NCBI GenBank assembly: GCA_902801325.1
Contig: CADCHQ010000001.1
Coordinates: 310,001-374,000, forward strand
Source of the DNA: an uncultured Bacteroidales bacterium
GTDB taxonomy: Bacteria > Bacteroidota > Bacteroidia > Bacteroidales > Bacteroidaceae
DNA: 64,000 nt
Reading direction: 5' to 3'
Numbering within the stretch: the stretch's first letter is position 1; each line of letters starts with the position of its first letter. Position numbers and translations under genes: made by a program. Under the pieces are notes generated by a model that did no database searches, had not been told where the DNA came from, and saw only the letters and a program-made list of their open reading frames with translations. Shown here piece after piece: positions 52,828 to 61,320 of this stretch.

Positions 52828-53016
52828 TCTTTTACCTCTTTTTTTTGCGTATGCGTGCACAATTAATGTTATAATCGACAGACTTTGCAAGGGTTTTTTA
52901 TTGTTCAGAAATGATAAAAATTGCCCATTTCATCGATGTTTTTCCTTCTTGCACATAGGTTTGAGAAATGTTTGTCGCATATTTAACAGTCCTTTATATC
53001 ATAGGGATTCATTTTC

Positions 53017-53148
53017 CTTTACCCATTCGCCTACCATCGAACCCTTATTCGTTTGCTCTCGAACCCTTATTCGAGTGTCATCGAGCCCTTGTTCGATTGC
53101 CCTCGAATGCTTGTTCGTTGTTCTTCGAACAAATATTTGTTTGCGGAT
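53017..53148 (+). repeat. 22-bp phased intergenic array D (6 units)
   Basis: Units start at 53017, 53039, 53061, 53083, 53105 and 53127, each exactly 22 bp. The best two read GAACCCTTATTCG plus nine variable bases. Same TCGAA-N6-TTCGA dyad as arrays A and C but with CCCTTA in place of CCTATA. It lies in the 560-bp divergent gap; the rest of that gap holds the two promoters and AT-rich DNA. Confidence 0.85.
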
Positions 53149-53204
53149 GGATAATCCTCGGAGACAGATGATTAAAGCAAAAAGGAAAGAAGATTGGGGC
53201 AAAA

Positions 53205-53236
53205 TTTGGTATTTCGCTCCGTTTGCACTATCTTTG
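53205..53236 (+). promoter_or_regulatory. Promoter of the TonB-dependent receptor operon
   Basis: TTTG (53205-53208), 20-bp spacer, TATCTTTG (53229-53236), 42 bp before the ATG. Confidence 0.8.
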
Positions 53237-53278
53237 TAGTGGAAAAGAATACATTATTAATTATAAAGGACCACATTT

Positions 53279-56029
53279 ATGCAAAAACAATTCCGTATGC
53301 TCATGACTGCAGTGCTTGTGGGAGTGGCTTCGATGGCAAGCTCGCAGACTGTAATCAAGGGTAAGTTGGTGGATGCCGAGAACGGCGAGCCACTGATTGG
53401 TGCGCAAGTACGCATCGTAGGTGAGAAGACTGCGACAGTGTCGAATGCCGACGGCGACTTCACTTTGCAAAATCCCAATCGCCGTCGCGAGATCACTGTG
53501 TCGTATCTGGGTTATAAAGGCCAGAACTTCAGTGTAAGCCGTTCAGGAGAGATGGGCCTGCTGGGTCTGTCGCCCGATGAAATCTCTTTGGAAGGTGTGA
53601 CGGTTACGGGTACGATGGCTTTCGACCGCAAGACCCCTGTTGCTCTGTCGAACGTGACTATTGAGGAGATAGAAGAGAAACTCGGTGGACAAGAGTTCCC
53701 AGAAATCATGAAGACCACCCCTGGCGTACATGCTAATAAGCAAGGTGGTGGATGGGGAGACTCGGAAATCTACATGCGTGGTTTCGACAACACTAACGTG
53801 GCAACGATGGTGAATGGTGTCCCCATGAACGATATGGAATATGGAACCGTATACTGGAGCAACTGGGCAGGCATCAGCGATGTGGCAAAGATCATACAGA
53901 CTCAGCGTGGACTTGGTGCCTCGAAAGTGAGTGCACCCAGTGTGGGCGGTACCATCAACATCATCACCAAGACGCTCGACCAGAAGCGTGGCGGTAGTGT
54001 AGCCTATCAGATGGGTAATAACGGTGCCAACAAGATTTCCTTCAATGTGTCGACAGGCATGAGCAAGAAGGGATGGGGTATGACATTGCTGGGTGCCCGT
54101 ACGTGGGGTGACGGTTATGTGCGTGGTACTGACTACTCGGGTTATACCTGGTTTGCCAGCATCGCCAAGCGATTCAACGAACATCACACTCTGTCGTTCA
54201 CGGGCTTTGGTACAATACAAGAACACGGACAGCGCAGTTCGAGTGCGAACTATGGGCCATTGACTATTGCCGAGTGGGCTCGCGTTCGCCAACAGTATGG
54301 TGACAAGAACTACCAGTACAACTCCACGTTCGGATACCTGAATGGCGAAGCCTATAACATGGCTCGTAATAAGTATCACAAGCCCCAACTCTCACTCAAC
54401 CACGACTGGACCATTAATGATCGCAGTTCGCTCTCGACGGCTTTGTACATGAGTATCGGACGCGGAAATGGTTCGACAGCCGAAGGTCATGGGGCAGGAG
54501 CATACACAGACTTTTACGGTGTGACGAACGGCGTAGTGAAGAATGATTTTCGCACAGCCGACGGCTATTTCGACTACGATGCCCTTGTACAGCGTAATGC
54601 TGAGAGCCAGGAAGGTTCACTGCTGGCTCTGTGTAAGAGCGTCAACGACCATCTGTGGACAGGCGTGCTTTCCACTTATAAGAACAAGCTCAACGATGAT
54701 TGGGACATTTATGGTGGTCTGGATTTCCGTTGGTATCGTGGTGACCATTCTACAAAGATTACTAATCTTCTGGGTGGTCGTTACTTTATGGACGACCAAG
54801 ACCGCTCGACCGTCAATCCACAGAACAACCCTGCTGCCAGTGATCCCAACTGGGTGTACAAGAAACTGTATGTGGGCGACAAAGTCTATCGTGACTTCTC
54901 GGGCTATACCGTACAGGAAGGCGTCTTTGGTCAGGCCGAATATAATCATGGACCCATTGCCGCTTATGTCAATGGTGCTTTGAACAACACAACGATGTGG
55001 CGTTACGACCGTTTCTACTACGAAAAGGCACAGGCCAAGAGCGATATTGCCAATTTCCTGGGCGGAAACATTAAGGGAGGCGCTAACCTGAACCTCAATG
55101 ACTACCACAATGTATTCCTGAATGTGGGTTACATCAGCCGTGCGCCCAAGTTCGGTGCAGCATTCATGAACAACACCAAGAGCAACTATCTGAACAAGGA
55201 TGCTAAGAACGAGAAGATCGTTTCGCTGGAATTTGGCTATGGTTGGCAATGCCGCTGGGCCAATGTGAAGGTTAATGGCTATTACACCCGTTGGATGGAC
55301 AAGTCAATGACCAAATACCTGACGCTTGATAATCAGGAAACGGGTTACATGAACATGACAGGCGTTGATGCCAACCACATGGGTGTAGAACTCGAAGCCA
55401 AGTTCTATCCCGCCAAGTGGGTAGAAATTAGAGGAATGTTCTCACTGGGTAACTGGAAGTGGGACGGAATTGGCGAGGGTTACGTCTATGACGAACATGC
55501 CAATGCCGTGAATGCTGCTGGCCAGGTGGTTGAACCCTTCTCGACAGACCATGCTCAAGCCCGTGTTAATCTTGATGGTATCCGCGTAGGAGGTTCTGCA
55601 CAAACGACAAGTTCTGTTAGTGTTGACTTCAAACTGGGTCAAGTGCTTGGTTTGCCTGAGGGTCAACAACTGAAGATTGGTGGCGACTGGGTTTACTATG
55701 GTCGCAACTATAGTTATTATTCACTTAGCGGAAGCAATATCACCATTAAGCAGAATACCACAACTGGCGAATGGACAACAACACGTCCGCAAGATCCTTG
55801 GAAGATTCCATCGGCAAGTCAGGTCGATCTCCATGCCTCGTATAAGTTCAATATGGGCAAATACTTCGATGCTACCCTGAGTGGTGTCATTAACAACCTA
55901 TTCGACTACAAGTACATAGGCAAGGCTTATAACAGCAGTACCAGTACGGCAGTGGCTAGCGAGGACAACGTCTACGTTTACTACCAGTTCGGCCGTACCT
56001 ATACAATAAGACTGAAACTTAATTTCTAA
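53279..56029 (+). CDS. TonB-dependent outer-membrane receptor
   Basis: A 916-residue receptor: signal peptide (residues 1-22), carboxypeptidase-like regulatory beta domain (IKGKLVDAENGEPLIGAQV..., 24-100), plug domain (105-230: ALSNVTIEEIEEKLGG, YMRGFDNTNVATMVNGVPMND, GGTINIITK), then a 22-strand-type barrel. It ends YTIRLKLNF with the terminal aromatic residue needed for barrel insertion. It lacks the typical SusC plug text, so it probably takes up a metal chelate, vitamin or peptide and not a starch-like glycan. No cobalamin riboswitch is seen upstream. The next gene is a surface lipoprotein, probably its partner. Confidence 0.93.
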   Translation: MQKQFRMLMTAVLVGVASMASSQTVIKGKLVDAENGEPLIGAQVRIVGEKTATVSNADGDFTLQNPNRRREITVSYLGYKGQNFSVSRSGEMGLLGLSPDEISLEGVTVTGTMAFDRKTPVALSNVTIEEIEEKLGGQEFPEIMKTTPGVHANKQGGGWGDSEIYMRGFDNTNVATMVNGVPMNDMEYGTVYWSNWAGISDVAKIIQTQRGLGASKVSAPSVGGTINIITKTLDQKRGGSVAYQMGNNGANKISFNVSTGMSKKGWGMTLLGARTWGDGYVRGTDYSGYTWFASIAKRFNEHHTLSFTGFGTIQEHGQRSSSANYGPLTIAEWARVRQQYGDKNYQYNSTFGYLNGEAYNMARNKYHKPQLSLNHDWTINDRSSLSTALYMSIGRGNGSTAEGHGAGAYTDFYGVTNGVVKNDFRTADGYFDYDALVQRNAESQEGSLLALCKSVNDHLWTGVLSTYKNKLNDDWDIYGGLDFRWYRGDHSTKITNLLGGRYFMDDQDRSTVNPQNNPAASDPNWVYKKLYVGDKVYRDFSGYTVQEGVFGQAEYNHGPIAAYVNGALNNTTMWRYDRFYYEKAQAKSDIANFLGGNIKGGANLNLNDYHNVFLNVGYISRAPKFGAAFMNNTKSNYLNKDAKNEKIVSLEFGYGWQCRWANVKVNGYYTRWMDKSMTKYLTLDNQETGYMNMTGVDANHMGVELEAKFYPAKWVEIRGMFSLGNWKWDGIGEGYVYDEHANAVNAAGQVVEPFSTDHAQARVNLDGIRVGGSAQTTSSVSVDFKLGQVLGLPEGQQLKIGGDWVYYGRNYSYYSLSGSNITIKQNTTTGEWTTTRPQDPWKIPSASQVDLHASYKFNMGKYFDATLSGVINNLFDYKYIGKAYNSSTSTAVASEDNVYVYYQFGRTYTIRLKLNF

Positions 56030-56050
56030 TCTGTAATGGATATTTGTGCT

Positions 56051-57601
56051 ATGAAAACTAAGAATATATTGCATTCAGTATCATACCTTTGTGGTCTCAG
56101 TCTCCTTTGCATGCTCGGCGCATCTTGCGAAGACTATACCGAACACAACTTTGGTACACCCGAAGAGTTGTATCAGGCTCAACAAGTCAATAGCTTTACT
56201 TTCGAACTGACACCTCAACAGTATCAGGACATTGCCTCGAATGCCGATAACAAAGCCTTGGCTGCTTTAGACGAAACTGGCGTCACCAGTCAGCATCTGC
56301 AGTGGGTGGGCGAGAACGGCTGTTTCGTTGGTAATATCAGTCCGCAGGAGTACTTGCCTGCCCTGCTGAAGAATTTGGTAGGCACCAGTCAGTATTATAG
56401 CCTGACCGATGGTTCAAGCATTACGGTTCAATACCGTCAAGGCGAAATCGTCAACGATGACGCTTTTGTTCCTAACACAGGCGAATTGACGGAAGAGGGT
56501 AAATACCTGCTTGTTCCCGTTGGAATGGAACAAAGTATTGCCCACTCTGGTGAAGGAAAGGCCTATGGTTACTTGCTGCTGGCAGGAAGCAAACCCGATT
56601 TAGTTCCTGACTTAGTGGATCGTGTCGACGAGCAAACCATTCGTGCCGATGCTGTAGCCGATGGCTATACTTATTCGTTTGAGAAGGATGGAGACGAATG
56701 GCTTATTGCCAATCCGTTCGAACAATATCTCTACATGAAAGGAACCTATGCCAGTTTCAACTACATCGATGATTTAGGCGATCTTGAAGATGAACAATGG
56801 CCCAATTGGACAATAACCTACAAACAGGCCGACCAGACCTATGACATTACGAACACTGGCACCATGAAGACCATGCGCTTTACTACACAGTATAATAATG
56901 TGGGTGCTTATGATCTTTCTACAATGGAGTCGACTGAAGGATATCTGGGACTGCAAATCTACAAGCGTGTAGAGGGCGCCATCGAAGGTGTTGAGGTTTC
57001 CGATGAACTACAGGAGATAACCTTTACCCTCGAGGATGGCGAATGGCAGGCTAAGGGAGATTACCTGAATATGGAATTGCTCGGCGGTAACAGTCTGACG
57101 GATATGGATGCTGTTTACCAAGCCACAGGTTGGAGCGTAGAGTACAAGGGAAGCATTGGCGACCTTACTTACGTTTGGCGTTACGATAGCCAGTATGGTC
57201 TCAGGGCATCGGCCTTCAAGTCAAGCACTTATTATCCCACGGACGCATGGGCTATCAGTCCTGCTATGAACCTGAAGAAGGCCGTGAAACCAATCTTCAC
57301 CTTCGAACAAGCGCAGAAGTATGCAGGTTCACCCGTTCAGGATTATCTGCAAGTGTGGGTAAGCACAGACTTTGCCGGCCGCGGAGGCTTGGAATCTGCC
57401 ACATGGACCAATGTCACTGATTTGGTTGAAGGCACATGGCCCGATGGGTCAGACTGGACCTACTATCCAATGTCCATCGACATGAGTCAGTTTGCAGGTA
57501 ACAAGAACGTTTGTGTTGCTTTCCGCTATATTTCAACCGATGCTGTAGCAGCAACATGGGAAGTTAAGAATGTTGTTTGTCGCGAAGCAGAAGAAGAGTA
57601 A
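56051..57601 (+). CDS. Surface lipoprotein, choice-of-anchor-J-like, partner of the receptor
   Basis: A 516-residue lipoprotein. The signal peptide ends in the lipobox LGASC (Cys near residue 25) and is followed by EDYTEHNFG, acidic residues typical of lipoprotein surface export in Bacteroidetes. The C-terminal domain (DAWAISPAMNLKKAVKPIFTF..., VWVSTDFAGRGG, CVAFRYIS) matches the jelly-roll choice-of-anchor J style. The start is put at 56051 because the signal peptide then begins MKTKNI; an ATG five codons upstream is possible. It lies close after the receptor gene and is probably a substrate-binding lid. Confidence 0.8.
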   Translation: MKTKNILHSVSYLCGLSLLCMLGASCEDYTEHNFGTPEELYQAQQVNSFTFELTPQQYQDIASNADNKALAALDETGVTSQHLQWVGENGCFVGNISPQEYLPALLKNLVGTSQYYSLTDGSSITVQYRQGEIVNDDAFVPNTGELTEEGKYLLVPVGMEQSIAHSGEGKAYGYLLLAGSKPDLVPDLVDRVDEQTIRADAVADGYTYSFEKDGDEWLIANPFEQYLYMKGTYASFNYIDDLGDLEDEQWPNWTITYKQADQTYDITNTGTMKTMRFTTQYNNVGAYDLSTMESTEGYLGLQIYKRVEGAIEGVEVSDELQEITFTLEDGEWQAKGDYLNMELLGGNSLTDMDAVYQATGWSVEYKGSIGDLTYVWRYDSQYGLRASAFKSSTYYPTDAWAISPAMNLKKAVKPIFTFEQAQKYAGSPVQDYLQVWVSTDFAGRGGLESATWTNVTDLVEGTWPDGSDWTYYPMSIDMSQFAGNKNVCVAFRYISTDAVAATWEVKNVVCREAEEE

Positions 57602-57641
57602 TCCTAATACAATTGGAAAGTATAGATAATCCGAAGAAACA

Positions 57642-58595
57642 TTGAACATTATTGATTTAATCAACAATAAGACCAGCGTTCCATTCTCCTTCGAGGTGCT
57701 TCCACCTTTGAAGGGGACTGGAACGGAAGGCCTGTTCCAGACCATCGACCAGTTGCGTCAGTTTCAGCCGCGATACATTAATATTACGGCCCATCGCAGT
57801 GAATATGTTTATCGTGAATTGCCCAATGGACTGATGCAACGCTTGCGCGTGCGTCGTCGTCCAGGCAGTATTGCTATTGCCGCAGCTATACAACGGCGCT
57901 ATGACATTCCCGTCGTTCCTCATCTTGTATGCAGTGGTAACACTCGGGAAGATTTGGAATACACGCTTATAGACTTGCAGTTTTTGGGTATCAGCGACTT
58001 ATTAATTCTGCGAGGGGATAAAGCTAGGGATGAAAAGAAATTTGAACCCACAGGAGACGGCCCGAGTCATGCAACGGAACTCATCGAACAAGTAAACCGA
58101 TTCAATCAAGGTGAATTCTATGATGGTTCTCCCATATCAAATCCTGGTCCTCAATTCCATTTTGGTGTGGCATGCTATCCTGAGAAACATGAGGAGGCCG
58201 CCAATTTGGAAGCCGACATGGAAGTCTTGAAACGCAAGGTCGATATGGGAGCAGAATATGCTGTAACGCAGCTGTTCTATGACAATCAGAAGTATTTCCG
58301 CTTTCTGGCTCGTGCTCGTGAGATGGGTATTACTATTCCCATTATACCTGGCATTAAGCCACTTACCAAGCGTGGTCAGCTCAGCATGATACCGAAGACC
58401 TTCCATTGCGACTTGCCCGAGCCTTTGAATAAGGATGTTCTTCGTTGCCAAACCGATGAGCAAGTGCGCCAAGTGGGCATAGAATGGGCAGTCAATCAGT
58501 GTCAAGAGTTATTGCGGCAGGGTGTGCCTAACCTGCATTTCTACACAGTAGGAACTGCAGACAGCATTAAAGAAATAGCGAAGAGAATATATTAA
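57642..58595 (+). CDS. metF: 5,10-methylenetetrahydrofolate reductase
   Basis: A 317-residue flavoprotein. It starts at a TTG (INNKTSVPFSFEVLPPLKG is the normal N-terminus), then VPHLVCSGNTREDLEYTLIDL, LLILRGDKA, FHFGVACYPEKHEEA, AVTQLFYDN and IPIIPGIKPL. It reduces methylene-THF to methyl-THF for methionine synthesis. Complete; the TTG start may lower translation. Confidence 0.95.
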   Translation: MNIIDLINNKTSVPFSFEVLPPLKGTGTEGLFQTIDQLRQFQPRYINITAHRSEYVYRELPNGLMQRLRVRRRPGSIAIAAAIQRRYDIPVVPHLVCSGNTREDLEYTLIDLQFLGISDLLILRGDKARDEKKFEPTGDGPSHATELIEQVNRFNQGEFYDGSPISNPGPQFHFGVACYPEKHEEAANLEADMEVLKRKVDMGAEYAVTQLFYDNQKYFRFLARAREMGITIPIIPGIKPLTKRGQLSMIPKTFHCDLPEPLNKDVLRCQTDEQVRQVGIEWAVNQCQELLRQGVPNLHFYTVGTADSIKEIAKRIY

Positions 58596-58597
58596 AT

Positions 58598-59713
58598 ATG
58601 CAGATAATCGGACAGGAAGAAACGTTACGTCAACTGACCACGATGGTTGATCAAGGACGATTGCCTCACGCCCTCATGCTTTTTGGTCCTGCAGGGTCTG
58701 GGAAACTGGCTATTGCCCTTGCGTTGGCTCGCTATATTCTTTGTCAGCATCCTCAAAACGGAGAACCCTGTCAGCAATGTCCTGCTTGCCATATGACAGC
58801 CCAGTGGGCTCATCCCGATCTCCACTTCTCTTTCCCTCTCTTCAAGCAAAAACCCAATGACCAGCCTATTAGTGACGACCATATTACTGAATGGCGTGAA
58901 CAAATCAGTAGGACTCCCTATTTTACTGCCAACGATTGGCTGGCCGACTTGCAAGGTGAGAATCAACAATTGCAAATCTATGTGAGTGAAAGTGATGCCT
59001 TGCAACACAAACTTTCACTCAAACCCAGTCAGGGAGGTTGTCGTGTTGTTATCATATGGTTGCCTGAGAAGATGCCACCACCCACTGCCAACAAACTGCT
59101 GAAACTCATTGAGGAACCTCCTTCGCGTACCCATTTCATCATGGTTTCGCAAGAACCTGAGCAAGTACTTGGAACCATTCTCAGTCGAACACAACGGCTA
59201 CGGGTGCCCGCCTTAAGTGAGGAAGTCATTGCCCAGGCGCTCGTGGAGCATCATGGCTTGGCACAGGAGGATGCACAAAATTTGGCGCATATAGCACAAG
59301 GCAGTTATACCGAAGCCTTGTCTCTCGTGCAAGCCACTGCCGACCAGCATGAGTTTTTCGATCTTTTCGTTCAACTTATGCGCCTTTGTTATATGCGTAA
59401 GGCTAAGGAAATGCGACAATGGGCTGACGATGTAGCCTCTTTGGGACGTGAACGTCAGAAACACATGCTTGAATATTGCCAACGATTGGTGCGTGAGAAC
59501 TTTATACACAACTTCCGAAATTCTCAACTCAACTATATGACTGTCGAAGAACAGGCCTTTGCCAAGAACTTCGCACGCTTCATCAACGAACGCAATGTGA
59601 TTCCTCTTATGGAAGAACTCGCCACCTGTCAGGCAGAAATTGAACAAAATGTCAATGCGAAGATGGTCTTCTTTGACCTTGCCCTTAAAGTGGTAGTATT
59701 ACTTAAACGTTAA
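58598..59713 (+). CDS. holB: DNA polymerase III delta-prime subunit
   Basis: A 371-residue clamp-loader protein. The Walker A-like GPAGSGK is near residues 30-36, followed by a Cys-rich zinc module (CQHP..GEPCQQCPACH), RVVIIWLPEKMPPPTANKLLKLIEEPP and FIMVSQEPEQVLGTILSRTQRL (sensor 1 and SRC-like motif SRTQ). It belongs to the replisome clamp loader. It lies 2 bp after metF. Confidence 0.92.
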   Translation: MQIIGQEETLRQLTTMVDQGRLPHALMLFGPAGSGKLAIALALARYILCQHPQNGEPCQQCPACHMTAQWAHPDLHFSFPLFKQKPNDQPISDDHITEWREQISRTPYFTANDWLADLQGENQQLQIYVSESDALQHKLSLKPSQGGCRVVIIWLPEKMPPPTANKLLKLIEEPPSRTHFIMVSQEPEQVLGTILSRTQRLRVPALSEEVIAQALVEHHGLAQEDAQNLAHIAQGSYTEALSLVQATADQHEFFDLFVQLMRLCYMRKAKEMRQWADDVASLGRERQKHMLEYCQRLVRENFIHNFRNSQLNYMTVEEQAFAKNFARFINERNVIPLMEELATCQAEIEQNVNAKMVFFDLALKVVVLLKR

Positions 59714-59749
59714 CACCTAATCAGCGCTAAGCGCTTTAAACATAATAAA

Positions 59750-60847
59750 ATGGAATACGAATATAAATGCGGCAATTGCCAGCGTGGACTCTCTGCCAGT
59801 GGATGTGGAAAAGACGAATGCCAACTCAACGTCCATGATTATCTGGCAGACTTGCCCGACAATCAAGCCGCAACAGACCTCGTTGAAGTGCAATTCAAGA
59901 ACACCCGTAAGGGATTCTACCATAACGACAACCATCTTCATCTTCAGAAAGGTGACATCGTAGCTGTTGAGGCTTCTCCAGGTCACGACATAGGTATTGT
60001 CACCCTTACAGGTCGACTTGTTCCCCTGCAAATGAAGAAGGCTTACCTTAAACCTGGTGAGGAACTTAAACGCATCTATCGTATTGCACGTCCTACTGAT
60101 ATGGAGAAATACCGCGAAGCCAAGGCACGTGAACATAGTACGATGATACAGTCTCGACAAGCTGCAAAGGAACTCGGATTGGAAATGAAGATAGGTGATG
60201 TTGAGTATCAGGGCGATGGCAATAAGGCCATCTTCTACTACATTGCCGAAGGTCGTGTCGATTTCCGTCAACTCATTAAGGTGTTGGCAGAGATGTTTCA
60301 CGTTCGCATCGAGATGCGACAGATTGGTGTGCGACAAGAAGCTGGTCGTATTGGTGGCTTTGGCCCTTGCGGTCGCGAGCTTTGTTGTGCCACCTTCATC
60401 CGTTCTTTCCAAAGTGTAGGCACTGCAGCTGCTCGCTTTCAGGATGTGAGCCTCAATCCCCAGAAGTTGGCAGGCCAGTGTGCCAAACTTAAGTGCTGCA
60501 TGAATTATGAGGTTGACCAGTACATTGAGGCTGGCCGTCGTCTGCCCAGTCGCGAAGTCGTTCTGCAAGTCATGGACGGTGATTACTATTATTTTAAAGC
60601 CGACATCCTTTCAGGTCAAGTCACCTATAGCAGCGACAAACACCTTGCTGCCAATTTAACCACCATACCTGCCCAGCGAGCTCTTGACATTATAGAAATG
60701 AATCGTCGAGGCGAGAAACCGAACTCGTTGGAGGAGGGTGGAAGAAAGGCTGCTCCCCGTCCCATCGACCTTGCCGCTCAGGACGACCTTCATCGCTTCG
60801 ACAAGAAGAAAAAGAAAAAACGCAAACCCAGAGGCGATCAGCCATGA
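59750..60847 (+). CDS. PSP1/RicT-family protein
   Basis: A 365-residue protein. The PSP1 core has LVEVQFKNTRKGFYHN, GDIVAVEASPGHDIGIV, then VDFRQLIKVLAEMFHVRIEMRQIGVR. The conserved Cys set GFGPCGRELCC and CAKLKCCMNYE may hold an Fe-S cluster, as in Bacillus RicT. It has an extra Cys-rich N-terminus (CGNCQRGLSASGCGKDEC) and a basic C-terminal tail. In Bacillus RicT acts with RicA and RicF in RNA processing; the role in Bacteroidetes is not established. ATGA overlap with gldH. Confidence 0.9.
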   Translation: MEYEYKCGNCQRGLSASGCGKDECQLNVHDYLADLPDNQAATDLVEVQFKNTRKGFYHNDNHLHLQKGDIVAVEASPGHDIGIVTLTGRLVPLQMKKAYLKPGEELKRIYRIARPTDMEKYREAKAREHSTMIQSRQAAKELGLEMKIGDVEYQGDGNKAIFYYIAEGRVDFRQLIKVLAEMFHVRIEMRQIGVRQEAGRIGGFGPCGRELCCATFIRSFQSVGTAAARFQDVSLNPQKLAGQCAKLKCCMNYEVDQYIEAGRRLPSREVVLQVMDGDYYYFKADILSGQVTYSSDKHLAANLTTIPAQRALDIIEMNRRGEKPNSLEEGGRKAAPRPIDLAAQDDLHRFDKKKKKKRKPRGDQP

Positions 60848-61317
60848 AGTCAGCAAACGCCCTTCGATTACGATATTTAGCCTTATTCGTTACAGTCGTC
60901 ATCCTATTTGTCGCCTGTGACACAACCACGCCATATCACCATTATGAGCCTTTATCTTCTGATGGATGGGCTCGTACTGATACTCTTCATTTCCAGCTGC
61001 CCCCAGCACCCAGTCAAGGCATGTATACCCTCTATGTTGGCTTACGCTGGTCTCCTCAGTTCCCTTACGAAGGATTTTGGCTTGTGGTTGATACTCAAAG
61101 TCCCTTCTTTCATACGGACACACTATATTTCCATACAGCTCAGCCCGATGGCCTGTCCACAGGTCAAGGTATAAGGCTTCGGCAATCGGAACAACCTCTT
61201 TTTCGTATAGCCCTTCAGGAAGGTCAATCAATATCAGTCAATTTGCGTCACATCATGCACCGTGAAGTGCTTCCCGCGCTTTCTGATGTGGGAGTACGCA
61301 TGGAAAAAGTCCGATAA
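60844..61317 (+). CDS. gldH: Gliding motility lipoprotein GldH
   Basis: A 157-residue lipoprotein with signal peptide and lipobox (VVILFVACD, Cys near residue 23), then ARTDTLHFQLPP, LYVGLRWSPQFPYEGFWLVVD and the closing ALSDVGVRMEK typical of GldH. GldH is part of the Gld set described in gliding Bacteroidetes, but it is widely kept in non-gliding gut species. It follows ricT-like by a 4-nt overlap. Confidence 0.87.
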   Translation: MKSANALRLRYLALFVTVVILFVACDTTTPYHHYEPLSSDGWARTDTLHFQLPPAPSQGMYTLYVGLRWSPQFPYEGFWLVVDTQSPFFHTDTLYFHTAQPDGLSTGQGIRLRQSEQPLFRIALQEGQSISVNLRHIMHREVLPALSDVGVRMEKVR

Positions 61318-61320
61318 TAA

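Noticed and set aside
52861..53278. Cobalamin riboswitch before the TonB-dependent receptor
   Set aside because: No B12-box-like GCCACTG or similar core is seen; the gap holds array D and a normal promoter.
53543..54388. A 281-codon open frame on the minus strand across the TonB-dependent receptor
   Set aside because: The opposite strand codes for conserved plug and barrel motifs; the minus-strand product is His/Thr-rich without domain features.
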